NCBI RefSeq assembly: GCF_003627795.1
Contig: NZ_CP032685.1
Location: 1 to 64,000, forward strand
Source: Rhizobium sp. CCGE531
GTDB lineage: Bacteria > Pseudomonadota > Alphaproteobacteria > Rhizobiales > Rhizobiaceae
DNA length: 64,000 nt
Direction of reading: 5' to 3'
The position numbers were made by a program, and so were the translations under genes. The stretch's first letter is position 1, and each line of letters starts with the position of its first letter. Shown here piece by piece: positions 17,245-27,219 of this stretch. The notes under the pieces are model-generated. The model was not told the DNA's origin. It searched no databases and worked only from the letters and a program-made list of their open reading frames with translations.

Positions 17245-17812
17245 TCAACACATGCTGGAAATTTACATCGGTTTGCGCGTGCTGAGCGAGGTCGCCGAGG
17301 AACTCCGCGACGTCTCGAATTGTCTCGACGACAACATACCGCAAGCCGCCGCCTGCATCGACGAAATCATAGCTGATGCTGACGCCAAAGCCGCCGATGA
17401 CCTGACGAAACCATGCCGATCGCCATTTCGCAAAACCTGTGGGATCCGCCTGAAACTCTGCGAGCAACGCCTTTTGCCGTTCGATCCGGCCGAGGAACGC
17501 CGCAACGGCCTCTCCTGGAGCTGCTTTTGGCTTTTCGGCCTTCTTCACGACCCATTTTTCAACGAAGCGGGACTTTGGCGGCAAGCTCGTCGCTTCCGTT
17601 CGATCCGCAGTGGCATCTGCCACCAAATTCGATGGAACCGGACTGGATTCAGGCGCGCACGAATTATTCGGCTTTTCCTGCTCCATTCCCAAGCCTTGCT
17701 TGAGATCGGGAGCGAATGCACCCCAAATGGATTTCGGCTGCTCGACCGGTCCCGTTCTTTTGCGACGGGCGTTCTTGATTTCGAAGATGAAGGGCTTTGT
17801 CTGCTTGGGCAT
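17192..17812 (-). CDS. Hypothetical protein, probably truncated by a frameshift
   Basis: A 206-residue protein that I do not recognise. The first 80 residues are low-complexity and polar; from about residue 80 it looks folded (RFVEKWVVKKAEKPK, AFLGRIERQKALLAEFQ, GFAKWRSAWFRQVIGGFGVS, LRYVVVETIRDVAEFL). The last ten residues are Arg-rich (NRLRRAARRVRGK), which is the look of out-of-frame GC-rich sequence, while the neighbouring frame carries on plausibly for another 113 codons. The ATG at 17812 lacks a clear ribosome site. No function is assigned. Confidence 0.5.
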   Translation of the reverse strand: MPKQTKPFIFEIKNARRKRTGPVEQPKSIWGAFAPDLKQGLGMEQEKPNNSCAPESSPVPSNLVADATADRTEATSLPPKSRFVEKWVVKKAEKPKAAPGEAVAAFLGRIERQKALLAEFQADPTGFAKWRSAWFRQVIGGFGVSISYDFVDAGGGLRYVVVETIRDVAEFLGDLAQHAQTDVNFQHVLRENRLRRAARRVRGKAV

Positions 17813-18304
17813 GGTTCTCGGGAGTGGGACTGCGGTGAGCCGTTGCTGACGGATAACCAGCTTGGATGGGATTCGGTAATTTCTCTAATATTTTGGATCG
17901 GTAAATTGTAGTCGTTGCGATTTGTATGGTCCAATGACCTACATCATGTGGACGGATCAAGCAATATCAGTGCGGCAGGCAAGCGTCCTGATGCATGATG
18001 ACGCGGAGCGCCGGATTTATATGAGCAGAACTCTCAAATAATCCTAAAATACTCTGGCGCGACGGTTGTACTCGGTCGAATTTTGCTCTCTCAGCTTCGA
18101 AAAATACGATGCCGTTCGAATCCCGACCTTCGGAATTGTTATAACCGGCTCCCGCTTGCTGAAGGCCATGGAAAACAGAAGATGGTTATCATCAATCGCT
18201 CGCCGATCGTGGCTATGCCGTATTGTCGGTCAACTATCGCGGTTCAGCCCTATCAGGGCTTGCGTGAAGAGCCGAACCGCTCCAAATCCGGATTCATGGA
18301 GGCC
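17813..18304. other. Intergenic stretch with gene remnants
   Basis: There are 492 bases with no intact gene. AT-rich sequence at about 17870-18060 could hold the promoter for the hypothetical gene. A short peptidase-like remnant is at 18178-18249 (listed separately). A sequence like a tRNA T-arm occurs near 18114-18126, but no tRNA can be folded around it. Confidence 0.45.
18178..18249 (+). pseudogene. Remnant of an S9-family (prolyl oligopeptidase-like) peptidase
   Basis: Twenty-four codons read EDGYHQSLADRGYAVLSVNY followed by RGSA. The LADRGYAVLSVNxRGS segment is a hallmark of S9-family alpha/beta-hydrolase peptidases, close to the oxyanion region. Stops follow within a few codons and no start or catalytic residues remain, so only a fragment survives. 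It suggests past deletion or rearrangement here. Confidence 0.45.
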
Positions 18305-19447
18305 TCAGATCAATCCTCGCTTGGCGAGGTTGCGCATCAGATGCGAAGTTCCGAATGTCCAGGGCGCGCATTCGGTCGACAGCAGCACGCGGTTGCGCAG
18401 CGCTCCGAGCTTGTCGTTGGAGATGGTGACGACATCGCCCACCTTGTGGGTAAAGCCTTGTCCGGGCGTGTCACGATCCTCGACAGGGGCGAAAAGCGTC
18501 CCCATGAACAGCACGAAGCCGTCCGGATATTGATGATGGCGGCCGATGGTCTGGGAAACGAGGTCGAGGGGATCGCGGCTGATTTCCTTCATCGATGAGC
18601 GCCCATGCAGCACATAGCCGTCTTCGCCTTCGACCTTCAGGTCGAGATCGGCGTTGCGCATATCGTCCAGGCCGTAAGTCTCGTCGAACAGGCGGATGAA
18701 GGGGCCGATCGAGCAGGAAGCGTTGTTGTCCTTCGCCTTGCCGAGCAATAGCGCAGACCGGCCCTCGACGTCGCGCAGGTTGACGTCGTTGCCGAGGGTG
18801 GCGCCCTTCACACGGCCCTGGCTGTCGACGGCAAGCACGATTTCCGGCTCGGGATTGTTCCATTTGGAGATCGGATGCAGGCCGACGTCAGCGCCTGGCC
18901 CGACCGAGGACATGACCTGCGATTTGGAAAAGACCTCGGCATCCGGCCCAATACCGACTTCGAGATATTGCGACCAAACGCCTTCCTCGATCAGCGCCGC
19001 CTTGACCTTGGCGGCTTCGGGAGACCCGGCCTTGAGGTTGCGCAGGCTGTCGCCGATCAGCGCGGTCACCTTGCCGCGGATCGCTTCGGCAAGATCCGGA
19101 TTGCCGGCCGCGCGCTCCTCGATGACACGCTCCAGCATCGAGCGGGCGAAGGTGACGCCGCAGGCCTTGATCGCCTGCAGATCGACGGGCGCGAGAAGGT
19201 GGATGGCCGAGAGCTGGGCTCTGGCGGCTAGCAAGTCGCCGAGCTCGGCGATGGCTTCGCCGTCCTGAGCGCGGACGAAAGCGACAGGATCATCTTTCTC
19301 CAGGAGGTCGCGCATGGTCGGCGCTTCCTTCGAGGTGATGTCGTAGACAATGCCATCCCGGACGGTGATGAGGGCAGGGCCTTCGACATCGGGGCGCCAG
19401 ATGCGTCCGACGAACGTGCCGGTGCTGAACGTGTCTGAGCTGGCCAT
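18305..19447 (-). CDS. Fumarylacetoacetate hydrolase-family protein (sugar-acid dehydratase-like)
   Basis: A 380-residue enzyme of the FAH superfamily. The recognisable core is VMSSVGPGADVGLHPISKWN then NPEPEIVLAVDSQGRVKGA and LGNDVNLRDVEGRSALLLGK, with metal-binding acidic residues in the NPEPE segment. The C-terminal part has GFVLFMGTLFAPVEDRD and VGDVVTISNDKLGALRNRV. This long form resembles 2-keto-3-deoxy-arabinonate/xylonate dehydratase-like proteins in rhizobial sugar catabolism more than true fumarylacetoacetase. It stands alone on the minus strand. Its proximity to sugar-uptake genes fits a role in sugar-acid breakdown, but the substrate is inferred. Confidence 0.8.
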   Translation of the reverse strand: MASSDTFSTGTFVGRIWRPDVEGPALITVRDGIVYDITSKEAPTMRDLLEKDDPVAFVRAQDGEAIAELGDLLAARAQLSAIHLLAPVDLQAIKACGVTFARSMLERVIEERAAGNPDLAEAIRGKVTALIGDSLRNLKAGSPEAAKVKAALIEEGVWSQYLEVGIGPDAEVFSKSQVMSSVGPGADVGLHPISKWNNPEPEIVLAVDSQGRVKGATLGNDVNLRDVEGRSALLLGKAKDNNASCSIGPFIRLFDETYGLDDMRNADLDLKVEGEDGYVLHGRSSMKEISRDPLDLVSQTIGRHHQYPDGFVLFMGTLFAPVEDRDTPGQGFTHKVGDVVTISNDKLGALRNRVLLSTECAPWTFGTSHLMRNLAKRGLI

Positions 19448-19563
19448 GCCTTTGATCTCCCTTAAAACCTCGACCCGTTTCTAGCGCAGTCGCTCCGGCT
19501 TTGCCATCCGGCATAGGCCTGCAATTCAATGTGTTTTGGACATTCACCTTTTCCAGGTCGGCT

Positions 19564-19598
19564 AAAAATGTAAGGCCCCGCGGCAGCGCCGCGAGGCC
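19564..19598 (-). terminator. Intrinsic terminator at the end of the alpha-galactoside operon
   Basis: On the minus strand GGCCTCGCGG (19598-19589) pairs with CCGCGGGGCC (19583-19574) around a five-base loop, with one G-T pair. A short T-run (19568-19564) follows. It sits 30 bases after the last gene of the operon. Confidence 0.65.
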
Positions 19599-19628
19599 CT
19601 TTGGGCCGCTAGCCGGGAGAGAGTGGCT

Positions 19629-20999
19629 TTATGCGGCCTGTACCTTGCGATTGCCGCGTGCCCATTCAGGCAGCCAATCGCCATGGGTCGCCAACAGCTC
19701 ATCGACCAGAGACCAGATCTGGTCGAGATCGAGCTCGGCTGCCGTGTGTGGGTCCATCATCGCGGCGTGATAGATGTGCTCGCGATTTTCGGTCATCAGG
19801 GCTTTGACCGTCAGCTCCTGCACGTTGATGTTCGTGCGGATCAAGGCCGTCAGCTGCGGCGGCAGGTCGCCGACATAGGTCGGCTGGATGCCGGACGCAT
19901 CGACGAGGCAGGCGACTTCCGCCGCGCAATTGAACGGCAGCGACGTGATGCAGCCATTGTTGCGGACATTGCCGTAGATGACGGAGGGTTCGCCGGTCCA
20001 GACCGAATTGATGATCGAGGAGGCATATTCCTTCGATTGCTTGACCTCGATCTTCTCGGCCGTGCGATATTCTTCGGCCTGGTTCTTCCAGCGCGCCACC
20101 TGCTCGATGCAGCGCTTCGGATATTCGTCGAGCGGGATGCCGAATTTCTCGATCAGGTCCTCGCGGCCTTCCTTGATGAAGTAGGGCGTGTATTCGGCGA
20201 AATGTTCCGAGCTTTCGGTGACGAAATAGCCGAGCCGGGTCAGCATCTCATAGCGCACCTTGTTCGGGCAGCGCGGGTTCCAGCCGGGTTTCGGCGCGCG
20301 GCCCTCGCGATAGGCGCGGACGAGATCGGGATAGAGATTGCGATAGGAACCATCAGCCTGGCGATGCTCGAATTCGAGATAGAAGGCCATATGGTTGATG
20401 CCGGCGGAGCGATAGCGGATCTCTTCGTAGGGAATGTCGAGATCGTGCGCCAGCTCCATGGCGGTGCCCTGCACGGAGTGGCAAAGACCGACCTGCTTAA
20501 TCGTCGGGTACTTCTCGCCAATCGCCCAGGTGTTGATCGCCATTGGGTTGACATATTGCAGCATGACCGCGTTCGGGCAGACGGCGAGCATGTCCTCGCA
20601 GATCTTCCACAGATGCGGAACTGTCCGCAGGCCGCGCATGATGCCGCCGACGCCGAGCGTATCGGCGATCGTCTGGCGCAGCCCATATTTCTTCGGCACC
20701 TCGAAATCGGTGACGGTGCAGGGCTCGTAGCCGCCGATCTGGAAGGCGACGACGACGAAATGAGCGCCGTCGAGTGCCTTGCGCTGGTCGGTGAAGGTCT
20801 CGACGGTGGCGGAGGCGCCGAGCGTCGAAGCGAGCTTGCGGGCGACGATGGCGCTTTCTTCCAGCCGCTGCGGATTGATGTCCATCAGTGCGATCCTGGC
20901 GCCAGCCAGGGCAGGGCGCTGCAAGACGTCGCCGATGATATTCTTCATGAAGACGGTCGAACCGGCTCCGATGAAGGTGATTTTGGGAGTGCCTGTCAT
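19629..20999 (-). CDS. agaL2: Alpha-galactosidase, GH4 family (MelA/AgaL2-like)
   Basis: A 456-residue cytoplasmic GH4 glycosidase, which needs NAD and a divalent metal and hydrolyses alpha-galactosides such as melibiose by a redox mechanism. The N-terminal Rossmann motif is FIGAGSTVFMKN (residues 9-20). Family features follow: VVVAFQIGGYEPC, NPMAINTWA, GLCHSVQGTAMEL (metal-binding Cys and His) and RSAGINHMAF. The length matches MelA. It is the last gene of the transport operon, 18 bases after the ATPase gene, matching agaL2 in the Sinorhizobium agp locus. The exact linkage hydrolysed is inferred from family and context. Confidence 0.88.
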   Translation of the reverse strand: MTGTPKITFIGAGSTVFMKNIIGDVLQRPALAGARIALMDINPQRLEESAIVARKLASTLGASATVETFTDQRKALDGAHFVVVAFQIGGYEPCTVTDFEVPKKYGLRQTIADTLGVGGIMRGLRTVPHLWKICEDMLAVCPNAVMLQYVNPMAINTWAIGEKYPTIKQVGLCHSVQGTAMELAHDLDIPYEEIRYRSAGINHMAFYLEFEHRQADGSYRNLYPDLVRAYREGRAPKPGWNPRCPNKVRYEMLTRLGYFVTESSEHFAEYTPYFIKEGREDLIEKFGIPLDEYPKRCIEQVARWKNQAEEYRTAEKIEVKQSKEYASSIINSVWTGEPSVIYGNVRNNGCITSLPFNCAAEVACLVDASGIQPTYVGDLPPQLTALIRTNINVQELTVKALMTENREHIYHAAMMDPHTAAELDLDQIWSLVDELLATHGDWLPEWARGNRKVQAA

Positions 21000-21017
21000 T
21001 TCAAAATCTCCTGAATG

Positions 21018-22688
<1,671 letters not shown>

Positions 22689-22701
22689 ATCCGGTCTCCT
22701 C

Positions 22702-23829
22702 TCAATACGGATCAATCGCGTCGCGCAGGCCGTCACCAAGCGCGTTGAAGGCGAAAACGGTGATCAGAACAAAGGCGACGGGCGAGAGAATCCAGGGGTA
22801 GGAGCCGATGACCGAATAGGTCGACGTATCCTGCAGCATCAGACCCCAGGAGATCAGCGGCGGCTTGACGGCAAAGCCAAGGAAGCCGAGGAAGGATTCC
22901 AGCAGCACCACGCTCGGGATCGCGAGCGTCACGGCGACGATGACATGGCTCATGACGTTCGGGAAAATATGCTGCAGGATGATGCGCCGGTCGCTTGCGC
23001 CGACCGCCATCGCGGCACGGACGTAATCGATCCGCGCCAGCGCCAGCGTCTTGCCGCGAACCTCGCGCGACATCTGCGCCCAGCCGAGAGCCGACATGAC
23101 GATGATGACGAATGCGAGGAAGACGTTGGTGGGTGCTGTCACAGGAATCAGCGAGGTCAACGCCAGATAGAGCGGCAGCTGCGGGAAGGCCAGTACCACT
23201 TCGACGAAACGCTGGATCCAGGCATCGAGCGTGCCGCCGAAATAGCCCGATATCATGCCGACCGTGGTGCCGACGATGGTGACGATGGCAACGACCGTCA
23301 AAGCGATCATCAAGGAGATACGCGAGCCGTAAATGGCGCGCGACAGCACGTCCCGGCCGAATTTGTCCGTGCCGAGGAAATGGACGGGACCGCCGTCGGT
23401 GGCGCCGAAGAGATGCCGGTTTCCGGGGATCAGTCCGAAGAGATGGTAGGGATCGCCCTTGACGAAGAGGCCGAGCAAGCGCGGGTGGTCGTAATCCGGG
23501 CCGACGATCGGCTGGAAGGTTACGGGATCGAGATCGCTGGTCTCGGCGAGGGCGTAGACACGGGGCTGGAAGACCAAATTGCCGTCCTTGTCGTGAAAGC
23601 TGATGACCTGCGGCGGCGCGAAGCCGGTGTCGGTCGCCTTCGGATCGAGCGGTGCGACGAATTCGGCGAAGACCGCCATCAGCAAGAGCAGAATGACGAG
23701 GCTGAGGCCGCCCATGCCGGTCCAGGAGCGCTTCAGGCGACGCCAGACCAGCGCGATGTAACTCTCGTTGCCACTCTTCTGCCTGATCTTCTCTTCGGGC
23801 GGCGGCGGGGAGTTGCTGAAGGCAAGCAT
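22702..23829 (-). CDS. agpC: ABC transporter permease, DppC type (AgpC-like)
   Basis: A 375-residue inner-membrane permease. The N-terminus has one helix (GLSLVILLLLMAVFAEFVAP) followed by a periplasmic insert of about 100 residues, longer than in most DppC proteins. The translocation domain begins near GTDKFGRDVLSRAIYGSRIS and contains the permease loop MSREVRGKTLALARIDYVRA and five further helices. The ATG at 23829 overlaps the TGA of the preceding permease by one base (TGATG) and has GGAGGA upstream, so translation is coupled. It pairs with the AgpB-like permease. Confidence 0.85.
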   Translation of the reverse strand: MLAFSNSPPPPEEKIRQKSGNESYIALVWRRLKRSWTGMGGLSLVILLLLMAVFAEFVAPLDPKATDTGFAPPQVISFHDKDGNLVFQPRVYALAETSDLDPVTFQPIVGPDYDHPRLLGLFVKGDPYHLFGLIPGNRHLFGATDGGPVHFLGTDKFGRDVLSRAIYGSRISLMIALTVVAIVTIVGTTVGMISGYFGGTLDAWIQRFVEVVLAFPQLPLYLALTSLIPVTAPTNVFLAFVIIVMSALGWAQMSREVRGKTLALARIDYVRAAMAVGASDRRIILQHIFPNVMSHVIVAVTLAIPSVVLLESFLGFLGFAVKPPLISWGLMLQDTSTYSVIGSYPWILSPVAFVLITVFAFNALGDGLRDAIDPY

Positions 23830-24839
23830 CAATGGATTCCTCCCTGTTGGCGCACGCGCGGATCAAGGAGCGCAAGCAGAATGTCGGCGATGATGTTGCC
23901 CACGATGAGGGTTGCCGAAAGCACCATCATGAAGGTTGCGGTGACATAGACGTCGCCGACTGCCATCGAGCCGACGATCGCCGGCCCGACGGTCGGCAGC
24001 GTGAAGATGATCGCGGTCTCGATTTCGCCGGTCATCATGTAGGGCAGGACCACGCCTTGATACATGATCAAGGGATGCAGTGCATTCGGCACGGCATGAC
24101 GCATGACGACGGCGCCACCCGAAAGGCCCTTGGCGCGCGCCGTTTCCACATATTGGGCATTCAGCGTGTCGAGCAGATTGCCGCGCATGATGCGCATATT
24201 GTAGGCGAGGCCGCCGAACGTGGCGATCGCGACGACTGGCCAGACATGTTTGACGAGATCGACGAATTTGGCCCACGACCAGGGCGCGCCGCCATATTGC
24301 GGCGAGAAGAAGCTGCCGATCTCCGAGACGTTGAGCTGGAAGACGAGGATATAGACGATGATCAGCGCCATCAGGAAGCGCGGCACCGTCATGCCGAGGA
24401 AAGAGACGCCGGCGAGCAGATTGTCGATCCAGCTATATTGCCGCGTTGCGGCCCAAATGCCGAAACCGATGCCGAGAATGGATGCCAGGATGTGGCATAC
24501 CAGCGCCAATGCCAGGGTGCGCGGCAGGCGCTCGCCGACGACGTCGGCCACCGGCTTGTTGTAGACCATGCTGTAGCCGAAATCACCCTTGGTGACGATG
24601 CCGCCGATCCAGTTGAAATACTGGACGAGCACCGGCTTGTCCAAGCCATGTTCGCGGCGGTAGGCCTGCGCCTGCGCGTCGGCCTGTTCGAAGGACGCGC
24701 CGCCTTGGTTTATCAGTTGCGAGCGGATGTAATCGGCATAGTCGCCCGGCGGTGCCTGTATGATGGCGAAGGTCACCACGCTCAGGATGAAGAGCACGGG
24801 AATGGCGGATGCTATGCGAACGAGCAGGAATCGTAACAT
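23829..24839 (-). CDS. agpB: ABC transporter permease, DppB type (AgpB-like)
   Basis: A 336-residue inner-membrane permease with six helices. It opens MLRFLLVRIASAIPVLFILS, the standard DppB N-terminus, and contains PGDYADYIRSQL, GLDKPVLVQYFNWIGG and the loop NLLDTLNAQYVETARAKGLS that contacts the ATPase. I used the ATG at 24839 because it yields this standard N-terminus; a TTG 33 bases earlier is less likely. The ribosome site is weak, and a strong hairpin separates it from the binding-protein gene, so it is probably translated less than that gene. Confidence 0.85.
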   Translation of the reverse strand: MLRFLLVRIASAIPVLFILSVVTFAIIQAPPGDYADYIRSQLINQGGASFEQADAQAQAYRREHGLDKPVLVQYFNWIGGIVTKGDFGYSMVYNKPVADVVGERLPRTLALALVCHILASILGIGFGIWAATRQYSWIDNLLAGVSFLGMTVPRFLMALIIVYILVFQLNVSEIGSFFSPQYGGAPWSWAKFVDLVKHVWPVVAIATFGGLAYNMRIMRGNLLDTLNAQYVETARAKGLSGGAVVMRHAVPNALHPLIMYQGVVLPYMMTGEIETAIIFTLPTVGPAIVGSMAVGDVYVTATFMMVLSATLIVGNIIADILLALLDPRVRQQGGIH

Positions 24840-24951
24840 CGGACGGTTCGCTTCTCTTGATACTGTCGACAATCTCGATCCGGTGAGGACGATATGCGCC
24901 AGCGGTTCATTTTTGCCCGGCGATGGCTGATCGCTGGAATGCTTCGGGTTT

Positions 24952-24984
24952 CCATGGCAGCCGGCGTCATGCCGGCTGCCATGG
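24952..24984 (-). promoter_or_regulatory. Strong stem-loop between agpA and agpB
   Basis: A perfect 14-base inverted repeat, CCATGGCAGCCGGC and GCCGGCTGCCATGG, flanks a five-base loop (24966-24970). It begins 14 bases after the agpA stop. No T-run follows in the transcribed direction, so it looks like an mRNA-protecting or partial-attenuation hairpin that keeps binding-protein output above permease output rather than a full terminator. Confidence 0.7.
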
Positions 24985-24998
24985 GGTTGGTTGGAGCC

Positions 24999-27086
24999 CT
25001 ATTTGATCGGGCCGGCGCCGCCCGGGGCGCCCGGCAGTTCCTGGGGGAACAGCTCGTATTTGCCCTGCTTGTCCGCCGCCACCCAAAGCCGCTCGCGGAT
25101 GACGGAATCTTCGGCCCAGTTGAACAGGAAGATCGGCGTACCCGGAGGAACGTTGGAGAAGCGTTTGTTGATGATGAGAGCGCCCGGATATTCGGTCAGG
25201 CCGATATTGTAGAGATGCCCGGTCGAGATCTTCTGGAACTGCTTCATCAGGGCCACGCGCTCATCATTGTCCTTCGAGGTGATGAACTTGCCGATGATAT
25301 CGACCATATCCTTTTCGAAGGGCATCAGATCCAGCTGGCCGCTTTCCGGAGCGCGATGGTTCCAGCTCGTGCGCGGGCCGACCGGTGCAAGCTGCTCGGT
25401 GTTCTGCACGACCGAGGCAAGCTCAGTGGTGTTGCGCCGCACCATCCAGTCGAAGCGGCCGCTGTAGTTGGCATCGTCGCGCTTGGGGCCGACCAGCGCA
25501 TTGATGATGACACGCAGGCCAAGCTTTTCCATCTGGCTGACGACGCCCTCGGCAAGGCTCTTATCGGTGGTGTAATCGGCGGTGACGAGAAGGGTGATTT
25601 CCACATCCTTGCCGCCGTTGACGCCGGCCGGGAAGTTGACGATGCCGTCGCCGTCGGTGTCCTTGAGGCCGGCTTTTGCCAGTTCGGCCTTCGCAGCAGT
25701 GAGATCGAACGGATAATAGACGGTGGAGTTGCGATCATAGAAGCTGCTGCCTGAGGACAGCCCGCCCGGATAGATCGCCGTGAACGGTCCCTTGACCAGC
25801 GATTCCCCGAGCGCCTTGCGATCGAGCGCCATGGTCACGGCCTTGCGGAAATCCTCGTTGCGGTTCAGGTCACGCACCGCCTGCGCACGCTCGTCCGGGC
25901 CGCCCCAGCCATTGGCGGAAAAATTCATCTGCAGGTTATAGCCGATGAGGCGTGGACCGAAGGCGAGGCGAGCCGGGGCATCGGGCTGCGCGGCGCGCTT
26001 CAGCGAAGCGACGAAGTTTTCCGGCTGCTCGAGGTTCGACAGGTCGCCAGAGCCGGCAACCGCTTGCACGTCGCGGTCCGCCCAGGTCGAGAGCTTGTAA
26101 TGCAGCTCGTTGAGATAAGGCAGCTGATTGCCCTTTTCGTCGACCTTCCAGTAATAGGGATTGCGGCGCATGACGATGATGTCGTCGGAGCGATATTCGA
26201 CCGGCACCCAGCCACCCATGACCGGCATGTTCATATATTCCGGCGGGAAGGCGTTCTTGAACTGATCGTAGGTGTTCTTGGAGTATTTCGGGTGCTGGGG
26301 CTTCAGGATATGCGACGGGCCTGGGCAGAAGCTGGGGTAGGCCATCGTGTAGAGATATTGCTTCGGGAAGGCGTCCTTGAAGGTCCATTCGATCGTGTAA
26401 TCGTCGATCTTCTTGAGGGTCGTTCCCTCGCCGAACGCTTCCGGCGATGCACCGCCGCCCAGCGGCGAGACATTCGGGTCGATGACCTCGTCATCCCAGT
26501 AGAACATGATGTCGTCGGCGTTGAAGGGCACGCCATCGGACCATTTCGCCCCTTCGATCAGGTGCATGGTGAGCTTGTGGCCGTCCGGCGACCATTCCCA
26601 GCCCTTGGCGAGGTTCGGCAGCGGTTCGGTATCCTTGGCCTCGACCTGGAAGAGCGGCGCCGTGCGCGTCAGGCACTCTGAAAGGCCGATATCGATACCG
26701 CCCCAGCCCTGGGTCTGACCGGCGCCATAGTTCCAGCCTTCAGGCCGGCCGCCGATGACATGGCGCAGCGTGTCGCCATAGACGCCGATGCCGTCAGGCA
26801 TGTTGCCGGTCTTGAACACGAGCGGCTCTTTCGGCAGGCGATCCTTGACGGCCGGCAGCTTGCCGGTCTTGACGAACTTCTCCGTCACCCAGGCGGGCTC
26901 GTGATATTCCGGCAGCGCCTTGAATTCCAGAATGGAGTTGCGCTCGACATATTTGATCTTTCCTTCCGCCGGAAAGACTGGCGGAACGGGCGGTACTGTC
27001 TGTTCAGCCGCGTAGGCGCTGATGGCGATCGCGGATGTGGCAATCGTCAATGCGGCCAGAAGGCCGATCGGTCGAAAATGTCTCAT
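24999..27086 (-). CDS. agpA: Periplasmic alpha-galactoside-binding protein, family 5 (AgpA-like)
   Basis: A 695-residue binding protein of the oligopeptide/nickel (family 5) type. A signal peptide covers about residues 1-26 (LLAALTIATSAIAISAYA, cut near AAEQ). Family features include DIGLSECLTRTAPLFQVEAK, EPLPNLAKGWEWSPDGHKL, WSDGVPFNADDIMFYWDDEV and RKAVTMALDRKALGESLVKG. It is long for the family, as AgpA is. The ATG at 27086 has GGGAGAG upstream; a longer reading adds 35 residues with no export signal. It is flanked by a GH4 gene upstream and permeases downstream. In Sinorhizobium AgpA serves melibiose/raffinose uptake despite its peptide-binder fold; the same role here is inferred. Confidence 0.85.
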   Translation of the reverse strand: MRHFRPIGLLAALTIATSAIAISAYAAEQTVPPVPPVFPAEGKIKYVERNSILEFKALPEYHEPAWVTEKFVKTGKLPAVKDRLPKEPLVFKTGNMPDGIGVYGDTLRHVIGGRPEGWNYGAGQTQGWGGIDIGLSECLTRTAPLFQVEAKDTEPLPNLAKGWEWSPDGHKLTMHLIEGAKWSDGVPFNADDIMFYWDDEVIDPNVSPLGGGASPEAFGEGTTLKKIDDYTIEWTFKDAFPKQYLYTMAYPSFCPGPSHILKPQHPKYSKNTYDQFKNAFPPEYMNMPVMGGWVPVEYRSDDIIVMRRNPYYWKVDEKGNQLPYLNELHYKLSTWADRDVQAVAGSGDLSNLEQPENFVASLKRAAQPDAPARLAFGPRLIGYNLQMNFSANGWGGPDERAQAVRDLNRNEDFRKAVTMALDRKALGESLVKGPFTAIYPGGLSSGSSFYDRNSTVYYPFDLTAAKAELAKAGLKDTDGDGIVNFPAGVNGGKDVEITLLVTADYTTDKSLAEGVVSQMEKLGLRVIINALVGPKRDDANYSGRFDWMVRRNTTELASVVQNTEQLAPVGPRTSWNHRAPESGQLDLMPFEKDMVDIIGKFITSKDNDERVALMKQFQKISTGHLYNIGLTEYPGALIINKRFSNVPPGTPIFLFNWAEDSVIRERLWVAADKQGKYELFPQELPGAPGGAGPIK

Positions 27087-27219
27087 CTTGTTCTCTCTCC
27101 CAAATCGCGAGTGTTCCGTTTGAGGCCTCGCGTTCCTCCATTGAAACGGAAGAGGGTTGCCATGGCGGGATCTCCCCTGAAATCCCGCCACGGTCCCTAT
27201 CTTCCGATCTGCGTGTTCG

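Noticed and set aside
18104..18130. tRNA-like T-arm sequence (GTTCGAATCCCGAC)
   Set aside because: No D-arm, anticodon stem or acceptor stem could be folded around it, so it is neither a tRNA nor a proven attachment site.
19623..21014. Long plus-strand frame opposite the GH4 gene
   Set aside because: It is the antisense shadow of a gene with clear GH4 motifs; long antisense frames are common in GC-rich rhizobial DNA.
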